Positions 1 through 9,137 of a stretch of 64,000 nt of DNA are shown in pieces; position 1 is the first letter of the stretch; every line of letters begins with the position of its first letter. Position numbers and translations under genes: made by a program. The DNA lies in contig JALGQZ010000003.1 in the NCBI GenBank assembly GCA_023105745.1, forward strand, positions 77,722,696 through 77,786,695, written 5' to 3'. Below the pieces are notes generated by a model. The model made no database searches. It was not told where the DNA came from and was given only the letters and a program-made list of their open reading frames with translations. The DNA comes from Austropuccinia psidii. Taxonomy: Eukaryota; Basidiomycota; Pucciniomycetes; Pucciniales; Sphaerophragmiaceae.

Positions 1-346
1 ATAATTATTCTTATCCTTATTTTGGGTATTATAATTATTTAACTTTAAGTTAGTCTTTGCATTTCTTTCTTTGCCTGTACAGTATGAGTTGGGTGGCCAT
101 ATCCTTATTAACCCTTCTCTTTCCATTCTGACAGGTTGAAACAGTGGACTTGGACTTTTTTGTGGTTGGCTCTTCTATTCTTTTATTCTTATTCTTTTGT
201 TTCTGCTTTCTTATATTCATTCTTTTAGTAATTCATCTTTAACACTCTTAAGTGTATCCTTTCTTACCATATCCTTGAGCCCTCCATAAGTGAGTCCCAG
301 TTTACTGAGTTCCAGGCCCTCTTCACTTCGAAGAGCCCCTGTGACA
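1..346 (+). repeat. 5' LTR of E1 (3' part only)
   Basis: Aligns with 9554-9898 and ends in CCCCTGTGACA. Only the part downstream of the predicted transcription start is in the window. Differences from the 3' LTR include T/G at 103-104 and G/A near 330. Confidence 0.93.
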
Positions 347-349
347 TTC

Positions 350-361
350 AATTAATTAACT
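350..361 (+). promoter_or_regulatory. Self-priming type primer-binding site of E1
   Basis: AATTAATTAACT lies 3 nt after the LTR end and is the exact reverse complement of AGTTAATTAATT at 9523-9534 in the LTR, the predicted transcript 5' end. There is no TGG start as expected for a tRNA-primed element. Known family behaviour: Tf1-type elements prime from their own mRNA 5' end. Confidence 0.7.
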
Positions 362-1129
362 AATATTTGATTCTTTCTTTTCATTCATTTATATTCATTT
401 CTCTCATTCATCAATTATGATCTTCTTTATGACTTAATGATCTTTAATGATTATGAATTTTCTCTCTCATCAATTTCATCTCATTCATTTCATTGATATG
501 AAATTGATTCTTCTTCTTTCTTAATCATTGCTGACCATTTCATTCACTTCATTTCATTTTATCAAATCAAATTTTTCTGTGTTCTTATTCAGGTCTTATT
601 CAGGATTGATTATTGGTTTAATTGATTGGATTATTTCATTGGGATTCATTGGTTTATTGATTCAGCGGCTCAGGATTCCTATTTGGATTGGATTGATTGA
701 TTTTGACTTTTCAAGATACTGATTGACCCTCAAGAGCTTATTTTGATTATTGATTGACTTTGAATCCTCAAGATATTTTATTGATCCTCAAGAATTGATT
801 TTGATTATTGACTGATTTCGGCTCATGAAGATATTGAATTGATTCCTGAAGACTTTAAATTGATTGATTGATTCCTCAAGACCTTGATTTCATATTGAAG
901 ACACTGATTTATTGATTGAATATTGATTGATTGTTGATTTACTCAAGACTATTGATATTTGATTTTAATTGATTGTTGATTGCTGAATTGATTTGACTGT
1001 TGACTGAATTTGTTTTCACCTCAAGATTTGAATTGATTCCTTAAGATTAATCAAGTTTTATTGTGATTGATTTGGCCAAGTTTTGATTTCTGTTCTCATA
1101 CCATCAAGTTTACTTCATTTTTATTCAAA
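362..1129 (+). other. E1 untranslated leader with TCAAGA / TTGATT repeats
   Basis: About 770 nt without a credible gene. From about 600 onward it is built of irregular TTGATT(G) runs interrupted every 30-50 nt by (C)TCAAGA. The same composition precedes gag in E2 (32400-32925) and, on the other strand, in E3 (58161-58640), so it is a lineage feature. Several short ATG reading frames occur and look fortuitous. Confidence 0.6.
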
Positions 1130-2491
1130 ATGCCATTTCAGCATAGCCCCCCAGCCAAAAATACTAGATCCCAAAGAATTCAAGCTGTTCTCACTCCTAC
1201 AGCAAGGGCTCCTCTTGACCGCACACCATCAGTTCATCAACTGAGTGCAAACTTGGACAGAGGACCACCAATGGAAGGAGCAGCACCCTCAAGAAGAGGT
1301 GGAATGAAATCTAGAAGATCAAGATCTTTCTCTGGACTTTTGGGTGGCTACCCTGGCATTTCTGAAGGTGCAAGAGCAAGACAAGGGGAAGTTGAAGATG
1401 AAGAGGGGGAAGAGTCTGTGGAAGAGGAAGATTCTGGGGAAACTGAAGTGGCAGATGCCTTGGCAAATGCTCCAGAGGTGCCTCAGGGTTCTAATCTAGC
1501 CCTTTCTAGTCAACCTCCTGTCTATCAAGCTGATCCAAGTCTCCACAAGATGATGGAGCAGATGACTCAATTCATGGGGCAACTCACTCAAGCAATTGCT
1601 CCCAGGGACAATTCTAAAGCCCCTGCTTTCAAGACTCCATCCATGAAGGCACCTGATTCTTTTGATGGTACTCAAGCTCATAAATTGAGAGGATTTATCC
1701 AATCCTGTCAATTAATCTTCCATAATGATCCAGCAAATTTCTTCTCTGACAGGAAGAAAGTTCTTTACTCAACTTCTTTTCTCACTGGTAGAGCTGGAAA
1801 GTGGATTGAACCCTATCTGTCAAATATTTCCAATGAAGACTCTTCCTACCTCCTCAATAATTGGCCATTATTTGAATCTCAATTATTCACTCTGTTTGGT
1901 GACCCCAATGAAGTCAGGAAAGCTGAACAAGAGTTGGACAATTGGAGGATGAAGGAGAGTGGTCATGTTTCCTTGTACATTGCAGATTTCAGAAGCTTAA
2001 TGTCAAGAATTGGAGATTGGGGGGAAAGAGCTTATATCCATGTTTACAGAAGAGGATTGGCATCAAGATTATTGGATCAGTTGGCTTCTCACCCTGGAAC
2101 GTTTGATACTCTTCAAGAACTTATGGATGTCACTCTAGAATTAGAAACCAGATATCATGAGAGGCAAAAGGAAAAGGGTGGCAATCAAGAGAAGAAGCCT
2201 GCAGCCATTGGATCCAATCAATCTAGGCCTCCTCAAAACTCATCTTCAAAGAGGCCTCACCAGAAGAAGAACAAGAAGGGCAAGCAATTTCAATCTTCAA
2301 AGGACAAGCCCCATGCCACTCTCCTCAATAAGGACAATAAATTAATTGGTTCTGAAAAGGAGAGGAGGATCAAAGAGGGGTTGTGTACTTATTGTGGTGG
2401 AAAGCACCCAATTGAAAAATGCTTCAAAAGACCGCAGAACAAGCCTGGGTCATCATCAAGAGGCTTTCCTAGCAAGCGGGGAAAAGCCTGA
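1130..2491 (+). CDS. gag: Gag (capsid/nucocapsid) of E1
   Basis: 453-residue Gag. I start it at ATG 1130 because the same MPxQHSPPA start is used by the E2 and E3 copies; the open frame extends further up only through non-ATG codons. It has a basic, proline- and serine-rich N-terminus, an acidic Glu-rich stretch around residues 80-105, a retrotransposon capsid domain at about 190-350 (IFHNDPANF, LFTLFGDPNEVRKAE, DWGERAYIHVYRRGL), then a Lys/Ser-rich tail and one zinc knuckle, C419-x2-C-x3-H-x4-C. That knuckle is one residue shorter than the usual CX2CX4HX4C and is shared by the three related Gags. Role: virus-like particle shell and RNA binding. It ends two codons after a slippery heptamer that leads into pol. 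Intact. Confidence 0.93.
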   Translation: MPFQHSPPAKNTRSQRIQAVLTPTARAPLDRTPSVHQLSANLDRGPPMEGAAPSRRGGMKSRRSRSFSGLLGGYPGISEGARARQGEVEDEEGEESVEEEDSGETEVADALANAPEVPQGSNLALSSQPPVYQADPSLHKMMEQMTQFMGQLTQAIAPRDNSKAPAFKTPSMKAPDSFDGTQAHKLRGFIQSCQLIFHNDPANFFSDRKKVLYSTSFLTGRAGKWIEPYLSNISNEDSSYLLNNWPLFESQLFTLFGDPNEVRKAEQELDNWRMKESGHVSLYIADFRSLMSRIGDWGERAYIHVYRRGLASRLLDQLASHPGTFDTLQELMDVTLELETRYHERQKEKGGNQEKKPAAIGSNQSRPPQNSSSKRPHQKKNKKGKQFQSSKDKPHATLLNKDNKLIGSEKERRIKEGLCTYCGGKHPIEKCFKRPQNKPGSSSRGFPSKRGKA

Positions 2492-2523
2492 GTGGGAATC
2501 ATGATGTGTTCAATGGTTCTCAC
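2479..2523 (+). promoter_or_regulatory. -1 ribosomal frameshift signal at the E1 gag-pol junction
   Basis: G GGA AAA (2479-2485, in gag frame) fits the X XXY YYZ slippery rule. A 6-nt spacer (2486-2491, containing the gag TGA) is followed by an 11-bp stem: GTGGGAATCAT (2492-2502) pairs with ATGGTTCTCAC (2513-2523) around a 10-nt loop, with two G-U pairs. E2 has the same stem and E3 has compensating changes. There is no ATG for pol at this point in E1. Confidence 0.8.
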
Positions 2524-5500
2524 TTATTTCCTTCAAGAGCACAATTGTGCACTCTGAATACTAGTGTCAAGAAATCTTTAAAATTTCTTATTTTCTCTTC
2601 TGTCTCTGATATTTTTTATAGTATTCTCATTGATTCTGGTGCTACAAACTCTTTTATTGCAAAGAATTTTGTTCTCAAGTACTCATTGACTCTGTCAGAG
2701 CTCCTTGAAAAGATTCCTCTTTTCATTTTGGATTCTAATGAATCCCCTGCCTTGTTCATCACCCATTATACCAAGTGTGTAGTTGACTTGCCTTCCTTCC
2801 CAAGCTTTGAATGGGACTTCTTTATCATAGATTCACCCAAGGGAGAAGACCTGATATTGGGCTATGATTTCCTTTACCATTTTAATCCCATTATTGATTG
2901 GAAAAATGGATTGATCACCTATGATTCTAGTCATAAGTATTCTAGTGGTATTATTCCTTCTACTAGTAATGACTTAGCCACTGCTGTCAACAGTGTTGCT
3001 CTGGCTGGTGAACTTAAGACACCTTCCCTTCCTTCTTCTGTCCATATCCCTTCCATCATTCCCTCTCAGTCATTACTTCCATTAAGAGATTAAGTCTTCA
3101 AAGAGATAAAGGATGTTGGAGAAGATGTTGCCATATCTTCACTTCATCTCTTTCAAGGGGATATGGACCTTTCTCCCTTATCTTTTCATGCATCCCTGAA
3201 GGAGCAGTGGGATGAGGAGGAAGAGCCAGAAGAAATTGAAACCGTGTTGAAGGTAGTCCCTCCTGCTTATCACCAATATTTGGATGTATTCTCCAAGGTG
3301 AAAGCAGAGAAACTTCCTCCACACCGCGCCTGTGATCACCATATTGAATTGGAGGGTCTTCTACCTCCAATTGGTGTTATCTACTCATTATCAAATCAAG
3401 AGTCAGAAAAACTGCCGGCCTACATTTCAGAGAATGTAGAGAAAGGTTTCATAAGACCAAGCTCCTCTTCAACAGGAGCACCTGTCCTTTTTGTCAAGAA
3501 AAAGGATGGAGGTCTTTGTTTGTGTGTTGAATACGGCAAACTCAATGCTGTCACCAGGAAGAACAGATATCCTGTTCCTCCTATGAACCAGCTCCTTACC
3601 ATATTCAACGGTTCCACTATCTTCTCCAAGATAGATTTGTGTGGTGCATATAACCTTCTGAGAATCAAAGAGGGGGATGAGCACTTAACTGCCTTCAGAA
3701 CCAAGTATGGTAGTTATGAGTATTTGGTCATGCCATTTGGTTTGACCAATGCTCCTGCTTCTTTCCAGAATCTTGTAAATGATATATTTTCAGATTTCTT
3801 GGATGTGTTTGTTGTGGTTTATCTAGATGATATTATGGTATTCTCAAATTCTGAGGAAGAACATGTCAAACATGTGACCTCTGTCCTCCAAAGACTCAAA
3901 GAAAATAATTTATTTTCCAAAGCCTCCAAGTGTGTATTCCATGCCTCAAGTGTGGAATACTTGGGCTATGTTTTTTCAAGTGATGACCTCAAGATGGATT
4001 CTTCAAAGGTTCAGCAAATCCTCAATTGGCCTCAGCCAAAAAACATCAAGGCCTTTCAATCTTTTCTTGGCTTTGCCAATTTTTATCTTTGTTTCATTGA
4101 AAATTATTCCAAAAAAATCACTTCTCTCACTTCCCTTCTCAAAAAAGATTCTCCCTTTATCTTCAATGAGGAAGCTCTTTGTCAGTTTCAAGCACTCAAA
4201 GAAGCTTTCACCTCTGCTCCTATCTTATCCCATTTCAATCCATCTCTACCTACTATTGTAGAGACTGATGCTTCTGATTATGCATTGGGTGCTGTACTGA
4301 GTCAGGTGAATGACTCAGGAAAGCATCCCATTGCATTTGATAGTTGCAAGCTCTTACCAGCTGAACTCAACTATGAAATTCATCACAAGGAACTCCTTGG
4401 CATAGTTTGGGCTCTCAAGCGCTGGAGAGCATTTCTTCTTTCTCTTTCCAATTCCTTTGAGGTCTTGACAGACCACTCTTCCTTGCAGTATTTCATGTCT
4501 TCCAAAGTTCTTACTTGTCGTCAGGCCCGTTGGGCTGAATTTCTCTCAGAATTTCACTTCACTATCACTTACCGCCCAGGCAGGCTGGCCACTTTACCAG
4601 ATGCCTTGTCACGTCGGGACGACGTGTACCCAGAGAGGAGGGTGGACTTCATCAGCAAGAATCCTCAAAATTTTCATCAAGTACTTAAGCAAGATGGAAT
4701 TCAAGAGTCAAGATTCTTCTCAATCAAAGTGGAAGTGTTTTCAGATTTAGTTGACAAGATTCAAAAAGAAGTATTGCAAGACAAAGACTATAAAGAAATA
4801 CTCAAGCAACTAGCAAGAGGTGAATCAGTTCCAGATTATTCTCTTGAACCTCAAGCCAAGTTATTATTATTCAAAGATAGAGTGGTAATCCCAAGCAATT
4901 TAGAACTCCAACTCAATATTCTCCAAAAGCGTCATGACTCACCATTGGCTGGCCATCCTGGCCAGGATAAGACCCTCAAGCTCATCAAGAGGGATTTTTA
5001 TTGGGCTTGCATGAATCAATTCATCAAGGACTATGTGTCCTCATGTCAGCAATGTTCAAGAAACAAGAACATTCATCACAAGAAGTTTGGATTACTCAAG
5101 CCTCTTTCAATTCCGTCTGGTCCTTGGAACTCATTATCAATGGACTTCATCACTCAATTGCCACTGTCAAACAACTTTGATTCAATTTTAGTAGTTGTGG
5201 ACAGATTCTCAAAAATGGCAATCTTCATTCCAACTTATGGAACAGTCACTGCTCTGGACTTAGCTCAAATCTTCATTAGCCATGTATTTTCCAAGCATGG
5301 ACTCCCAGTCAGTATTGTCAGTGATAGAGGATCCTTATTTGTTTCATCATTTTGGACTCAATTGTGTCAGCAGCTCAAGATATCAAGAGATCTTTCAACT
5401 GCCTTTCACCCTGAAACAGATGGACAGACAGAGAGGGTAAATCAGATACTAGAACAGTACCTTTGGATGTATGTCAGCTATCATCAAGATGACTGGTACA

Positions 5501-6207
5501 CCTGGCTCCCTCTGGCTGAATTTGCCTATGACAATGCAGAACATTCATCAACAAAGCAATCACCTTTTTTCACCATTTATGGAAGAAATCCCAGCTTTGA
5601 CTCAATCCATATTTCTCAAGACTCACCTGCTGGAAAGTTATCAACAAAACTCCAATCAGTACAGCAAGCTGTCAAAGAAGAATTAGAGTCAGCAATAAGG
5701 AGATTCAAGAAGTATGCAGATAGAAATAGAGCAATTCCATCTGATTTCCAACCTGGGGACAACGTATGGCTAGCTTCCAAGAACATCAAGAGAACAAGAC
5801 CCACCAAGAAATTATCAGAACGATGGTTGGGACCTTTTGAAGTTCTGAAGAAGATTGGCAGTCATGCATATCACCTCAAGTTGCCTCAGCAATGGAAGAC
5901 AGTTCACTCTGTATTCCATGTGTCCTTATTAGAACCAGTCAAGCATTCAACTATCCCAAATCGTCATCAATTGCCGCCACCACCAGTTTTAGTGGAGGAG
6001 CAAGAAGAATGGGAAGTGGCTCAGGTTCTGGACTCAAAACTCAAAAGAGGTAAATTATGGTATCTTGTAGAGTGGAAAGGATTCAGTGATGACCCAGGAA
6101 GAACCACCTGGGAGCCAGATTCAAACCTTACCAGCTCACCAGATTTTGTCAAGGACTTCCATTCATTGTATCCAGACAAGCCTGGTCCAAATACCTCAAG
6201 AGTTTGA
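2485..6207 (+). pseudogene. pol: Pol of E1, one in-frame nonsense codon
   Basis: Pol reads in the -1 frame from the slippage point and has 1241 codons including the stop, the same as intact E2 Pol, so there are no net indels. Visible domains: aspartic protease DSGAT, RT with YLDD, RNase H (TDASDY), integrase with HHCC zinc site and DD35E core, and a C-terminal chromodomain (EWEVAQVLDSK through W-E-P). A GAA codon in E2 is TAA here (3091-3093), between protease and RT, so RT and integrase would not be made. Other changes from E2 hit conserved positions: several Arg codons became Cys or Trp, mostly CG to TG. YLDD, DSGAT and the DDE residues are kept. Role when active: copying the RNA and inserting the cDNA. 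Confidence 0.92.
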
Positions 6208-6328
6208 TTTATGGTGCTTGGTGGGGAGAAGAAGTTATGAAAGTAAGTTCCTCTCCTGGCATGCACCTTTAAGGGGGTATTCTACCCATATGTTGTTGTA
6301 AGCATCACCTTGGCCACTTTGTGAGCAC
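6208..6328 (+). repeat. 3' module, first copy (E1)
   Basis: Starts right at the pol stop. Boxes in order: TTATGGTGCTTGGTGGGGAG, TATGAAAGTAAGTTCC (GTAAGT at 6243-6248), CTCCTGGCATGCA, AAGCATCACCTTGGCCAC, TGTGAGCAC. Noncoding; found in pairs in all four related elements here. Confidence 0.75.
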
Positions 6329-6546
6329 TTGTCAATTCTATGGACAGGTTTAGGAAGCATACAACACCAATACCCTCTGATTTGGACCTTATCAAGTTAT
6401 GGCCAAATGTTCTTTCTTTAATTTTTCTTTCTTTCTCTTTTATTTATCATTTCATTTATGCCAATCATCATAATTCAAGACATTCATTACTTTAAGTCAT
6501 TTACAGCAATTCATCTCAGAAGTCATTTATGGCAATTCTTTTCAAT

Positions 6547-6657
6547 TTTATGGTGCTTGGTGGGGAGTGGAAGTTATGAAAGTAAGTTCCATCTCCTGGT
6601 ATGCATCCCTGAGGGTTCTACTTCTTGTAAAACATTACCTTGGCTACTCTGTGAGCA
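6547..6657 (+). repeat. 3' module, second copy (E1)
   Basis: Diverged repeat of 6208-6328 with the same box order and GTAAGT at 6582-6587. The spacer 6329-6546 and the stretch to 6960 are T-rich and hold no gene I can support. Confidence 0.75.
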
Positions 6658-6979
6658 TCAAATGCTTGGTTTTCATTTTTCAGACACTTTTCGGCCAGAA
6701 TCAAGCAACTCACCACAAGAAGGACCAACCATCATGATTTTTCTTTATTTCTTTCTTTACTCTCATTTTCTCTTATTCTTTTATTTTTTTTTCTTTATTT
6801 ACTTGTATAATTTTCTTTCTTTTATTTCTTTAAAAGAAGCAACATCCCCTCCCAAATCATGTATTGGGAGGTTCCATTATTTATTTATTTTTCATTTTTT
6901 AGTATTTATAAGAGTGGGGATAGAAGTCAAACCAAACACAAACAAGGAAAAGGAAAACTAGTTATCTCTACCCAAATCA

Positions 6980-8230
6980 TCAAAAAGTTCTCTGGAGATC
7001 ATTTATCAACTCATCTTCATACCAGGCAAATTTTCCAGCCATCTCTTCAGAAGCAGTACCTGGAATAGTCCTGTCATTGGCATACATAATCACCTCTCTG
7101 CTATTTCTATCAACCCTCCTGAACAATCTGGCCACAGCATCTTGATTTTCACTAGCCGCGTTGGGATCTTCTCTGGTAACCCGGATAGGCCAACGTTCTC
7201 TTCTTTGAAAAACTTGAGCGGCAGGAAACGGCAAAGGGGATAATCTATCTCTTCTTCTGCTGGAGCTGGCCACAGGTTGGAGTTGACGGGAGGTGTTTAT
7301 GGGTGAGTTTCTGGACTGTTGAACTGGTGATGGTCTTACTGCTGGACTCAAGGCAGGCCTGGTGGTGTGGGAAGTAGTTGGTGAAGGAGGAGGAAGGGTT
7401 GTAGGAATGGAAGCAAGCATTGGTTGGAAGGTTCTTGGAGTGCTGGGAATAACTTGACTTTGGAATCTAGTGTTGGCAAGAGGTTGAGAAGAGGAATTAC
7501 TGGATGGATAGCCAATTGAAGGAGGAATAACTTGAACTTCTTCACCATCCAGCTCATCACTTCCTTCAGCATCTGGATCTGTTGGGGAATCAACAATTCT
7601 TCTTAGCTTCTTCACTACTTTCACCACTCCATCAGCATTGGTCCTTGAAATCGGGATTTCTGAGCTGTAGTGTATGGGCCTACCACCAATTGGAATGGAC
7701 CCTCCAACATTAGTCCACCTGACCACATCCCTCTTCCTGGAACCAGTCACTAAATCAAAATATGCAAATCACTCACATTGAGAAAATCCAGAAGTTGCAT
7801 CAGGGGTAGGTTCCTCAAGAATGGGGAATTCCTGCCCATAAGGCCCATCCTTCCTGCTCCATAAGCGTCTCCTGACCTGGGACAAAGTTGATCCGGTATG
7901 ACAACATGGCTTCTTCCCAACAAAGCAAAAATGGCATTTTGACAATCGAGGATTGTAATGTTGAAAGCACTCCTTACCCCTGGCCAAACATTCAGTACAG
8001 GCAGGATCAAGAACTTCAACTGCTCTGAACCCATCATAGGTTTGGGAGGGGTCAAAATGGCCAGAAGACGCCATGGAAGGGGAGGACAAGTGACTGAAGA
8101 CGCCAGAACCATGAAGAACAGACAGTGGCGGTGCAGAAGGGGAAGATTCAGTGAGCTCAGTAAGTTTGGAACTCATAACTGAAGAATATGCAAGCAGAAG
8201 ATTCAAGACGTCAGAATCAATCCACTCCAT
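6980..8230 (-). CDS. Antisense accessory gene of E1 with Zn2Cys6-type cysteine cluster, interrupted by TGA
   Basis: Runs opposite to gag-pol, between pol and the 3' LTR. ATG at 8230; one reading frame continues to 6980 except for a TGA at 7771-7769. The first part (153 residues) has C78-x2-C81-x6-C88-x10-C99-x2-C102-x6-C109, exactly the spacing of fungal Zn2Cys6 (Gal4-type) DNA-binding domains, with Arg and Lys in the first loop. The second part (about 256 residues) is Pro/Ser-rich with basic patches and ends in an acidic Glu/Asp-containing segment. The TGA lies in a 27-nt segment beginning GTGAGT and ending TTTAG; removing it would leave one open frame of about 407 codons. At the 3' end a T5 run precedes TGA; one T fewer would read DDLGRDN then TAG. 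I recall similar predicted proteins in rust genomes. A regulatory DNA-binding role is inference. Confidence 0.72.
7744..7770 (-). other. 27-nt GTGAGT...TTTAG segment inside the antisense gene
   Basis: On the minus strand the segment starts GTGAGTG and ends GATTTAG. Its length is a multiple of three and it contains the only stop that breaks the antisense frame. It has splice-site-like ends but is shorter than normal fungal introns, so it may be a tiny intron, a decayed intron, or simple in-frame sequence with a nonsense codon. The exact edges are uncertain by a base or two. Confidence 0.4.
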
Positions 8231-9137
8231 ATCAAGAAAATGAATTTGACCTCAAGGAAATTGGGGCCATAACTCAATTATGCCACCCCTCAAAGCCTCT
8301 AAGGCAAAGGTTCATACCCCTTTGGGGCTGAACTCATCACCCAGGGCCTCCCCTGCAACTTTGGGGAGGCCAGGATCTTGATGGTCCTGGACCCCATCAA
8401 TGGGTCCAGGCCATGTATGGTGAAAGTTATATTTGGGCCATTTCTGGGCCCCTTGGTCACCCTGGGTCCCCAGAAAATTTGGGCCCAGGGGGCCTCCAAT
8501 AACCCCCACGGACCGCAGACCGCGGCGTACGGTCCATGGCCCACGGACCGCGGACCGTAGGACCCCAAAGACGCAAAAAGGCCAAATATGGCCAAAAATC
8601 AAAGGATTACCCAACTTCACCAAAAGGCCCAAAACGCCATAAAAATCAAGAGGTATCAAGATTTCCTCAGGGGAGAGGCCACAGCCCAAAAGCACTTTGG
8701 AGGGCTGTTTGAGGCCATTTCCATGGGCAATGGGGACAAGACCCCTGGAGGAAATTTTTTCAAGAATTCATTGGATTAAGCCTTGCCCAATGAGTACACT
8801 TCATATACTCATTGGGCATCATTTTTTGAGCACAAGAGCTCAGTGGCCCTTATTCTGGGATATATCCCAAGGCCACATTCCAAGGGCATGGTTGATTGAT
8901 TCAGTAGAAAAGAAATGCATATTCTGAGGTGGAATACTTACTCAAACTTGGAAAAAAAGGGGGGAAATCAATTGAGTTTGACAGAGAAGGAGTGAAGAAG
9001 GATTTTCAGGATAATGGCCAAGAGGAAAAGAAAATTAAAAAGGAAATTTTTTAAAAAAATGTGGGGATATTGAGATGCCACTCAACAGTGGCAGGGTTAT
9101 GGTGTTCAGGAGCCCACCAGTTTCAAGATGGGGATAC
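8231..9137 (+). other. E1 3' noncoding region, GC-rich then poor in signals
   Basis: Upstream of the antisense ATG and before the 3' LTR. 8290-8560 is GC-rich with many GGCC and GGGCCC words and a CGG-triplet cluster. 8561-9120 holds nothing I can name. The polypurine tract before the LTR lies at about 9124-9137 (AAGATGGGGATAC). Confidence 0.6.
8509..8557. promoter_or_regulatory. Cluster of CGG/CCG triplets (three CGGACCG palindromes)
   Basis: CGGACCG occurs at 8509-8515, 8544-8550 and 8551-8557, with CCGCGG at 8520-8525 and CGGTCC at 8530-8535. Zn2Cys6 proteins are known to bind paired CGG triplets. The cluster is about 280-330 bp upstream of the antisense ATG at 8230. That it is an operator for that protein is inference. 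Confidence 0.35.

Noticed and set aside
1067..1129. Longer Gag of E1 starting at 1067
   Set aside because: That codon is TTG and the added residues have no counterpart in E2 or E3.
8299..8695. Overlapping open frames on both strands in the GC-rich part of E1
   Set aside because: Low-complexity GGCC/CGGACCG sequence gives long frames in several phases; no protein features.
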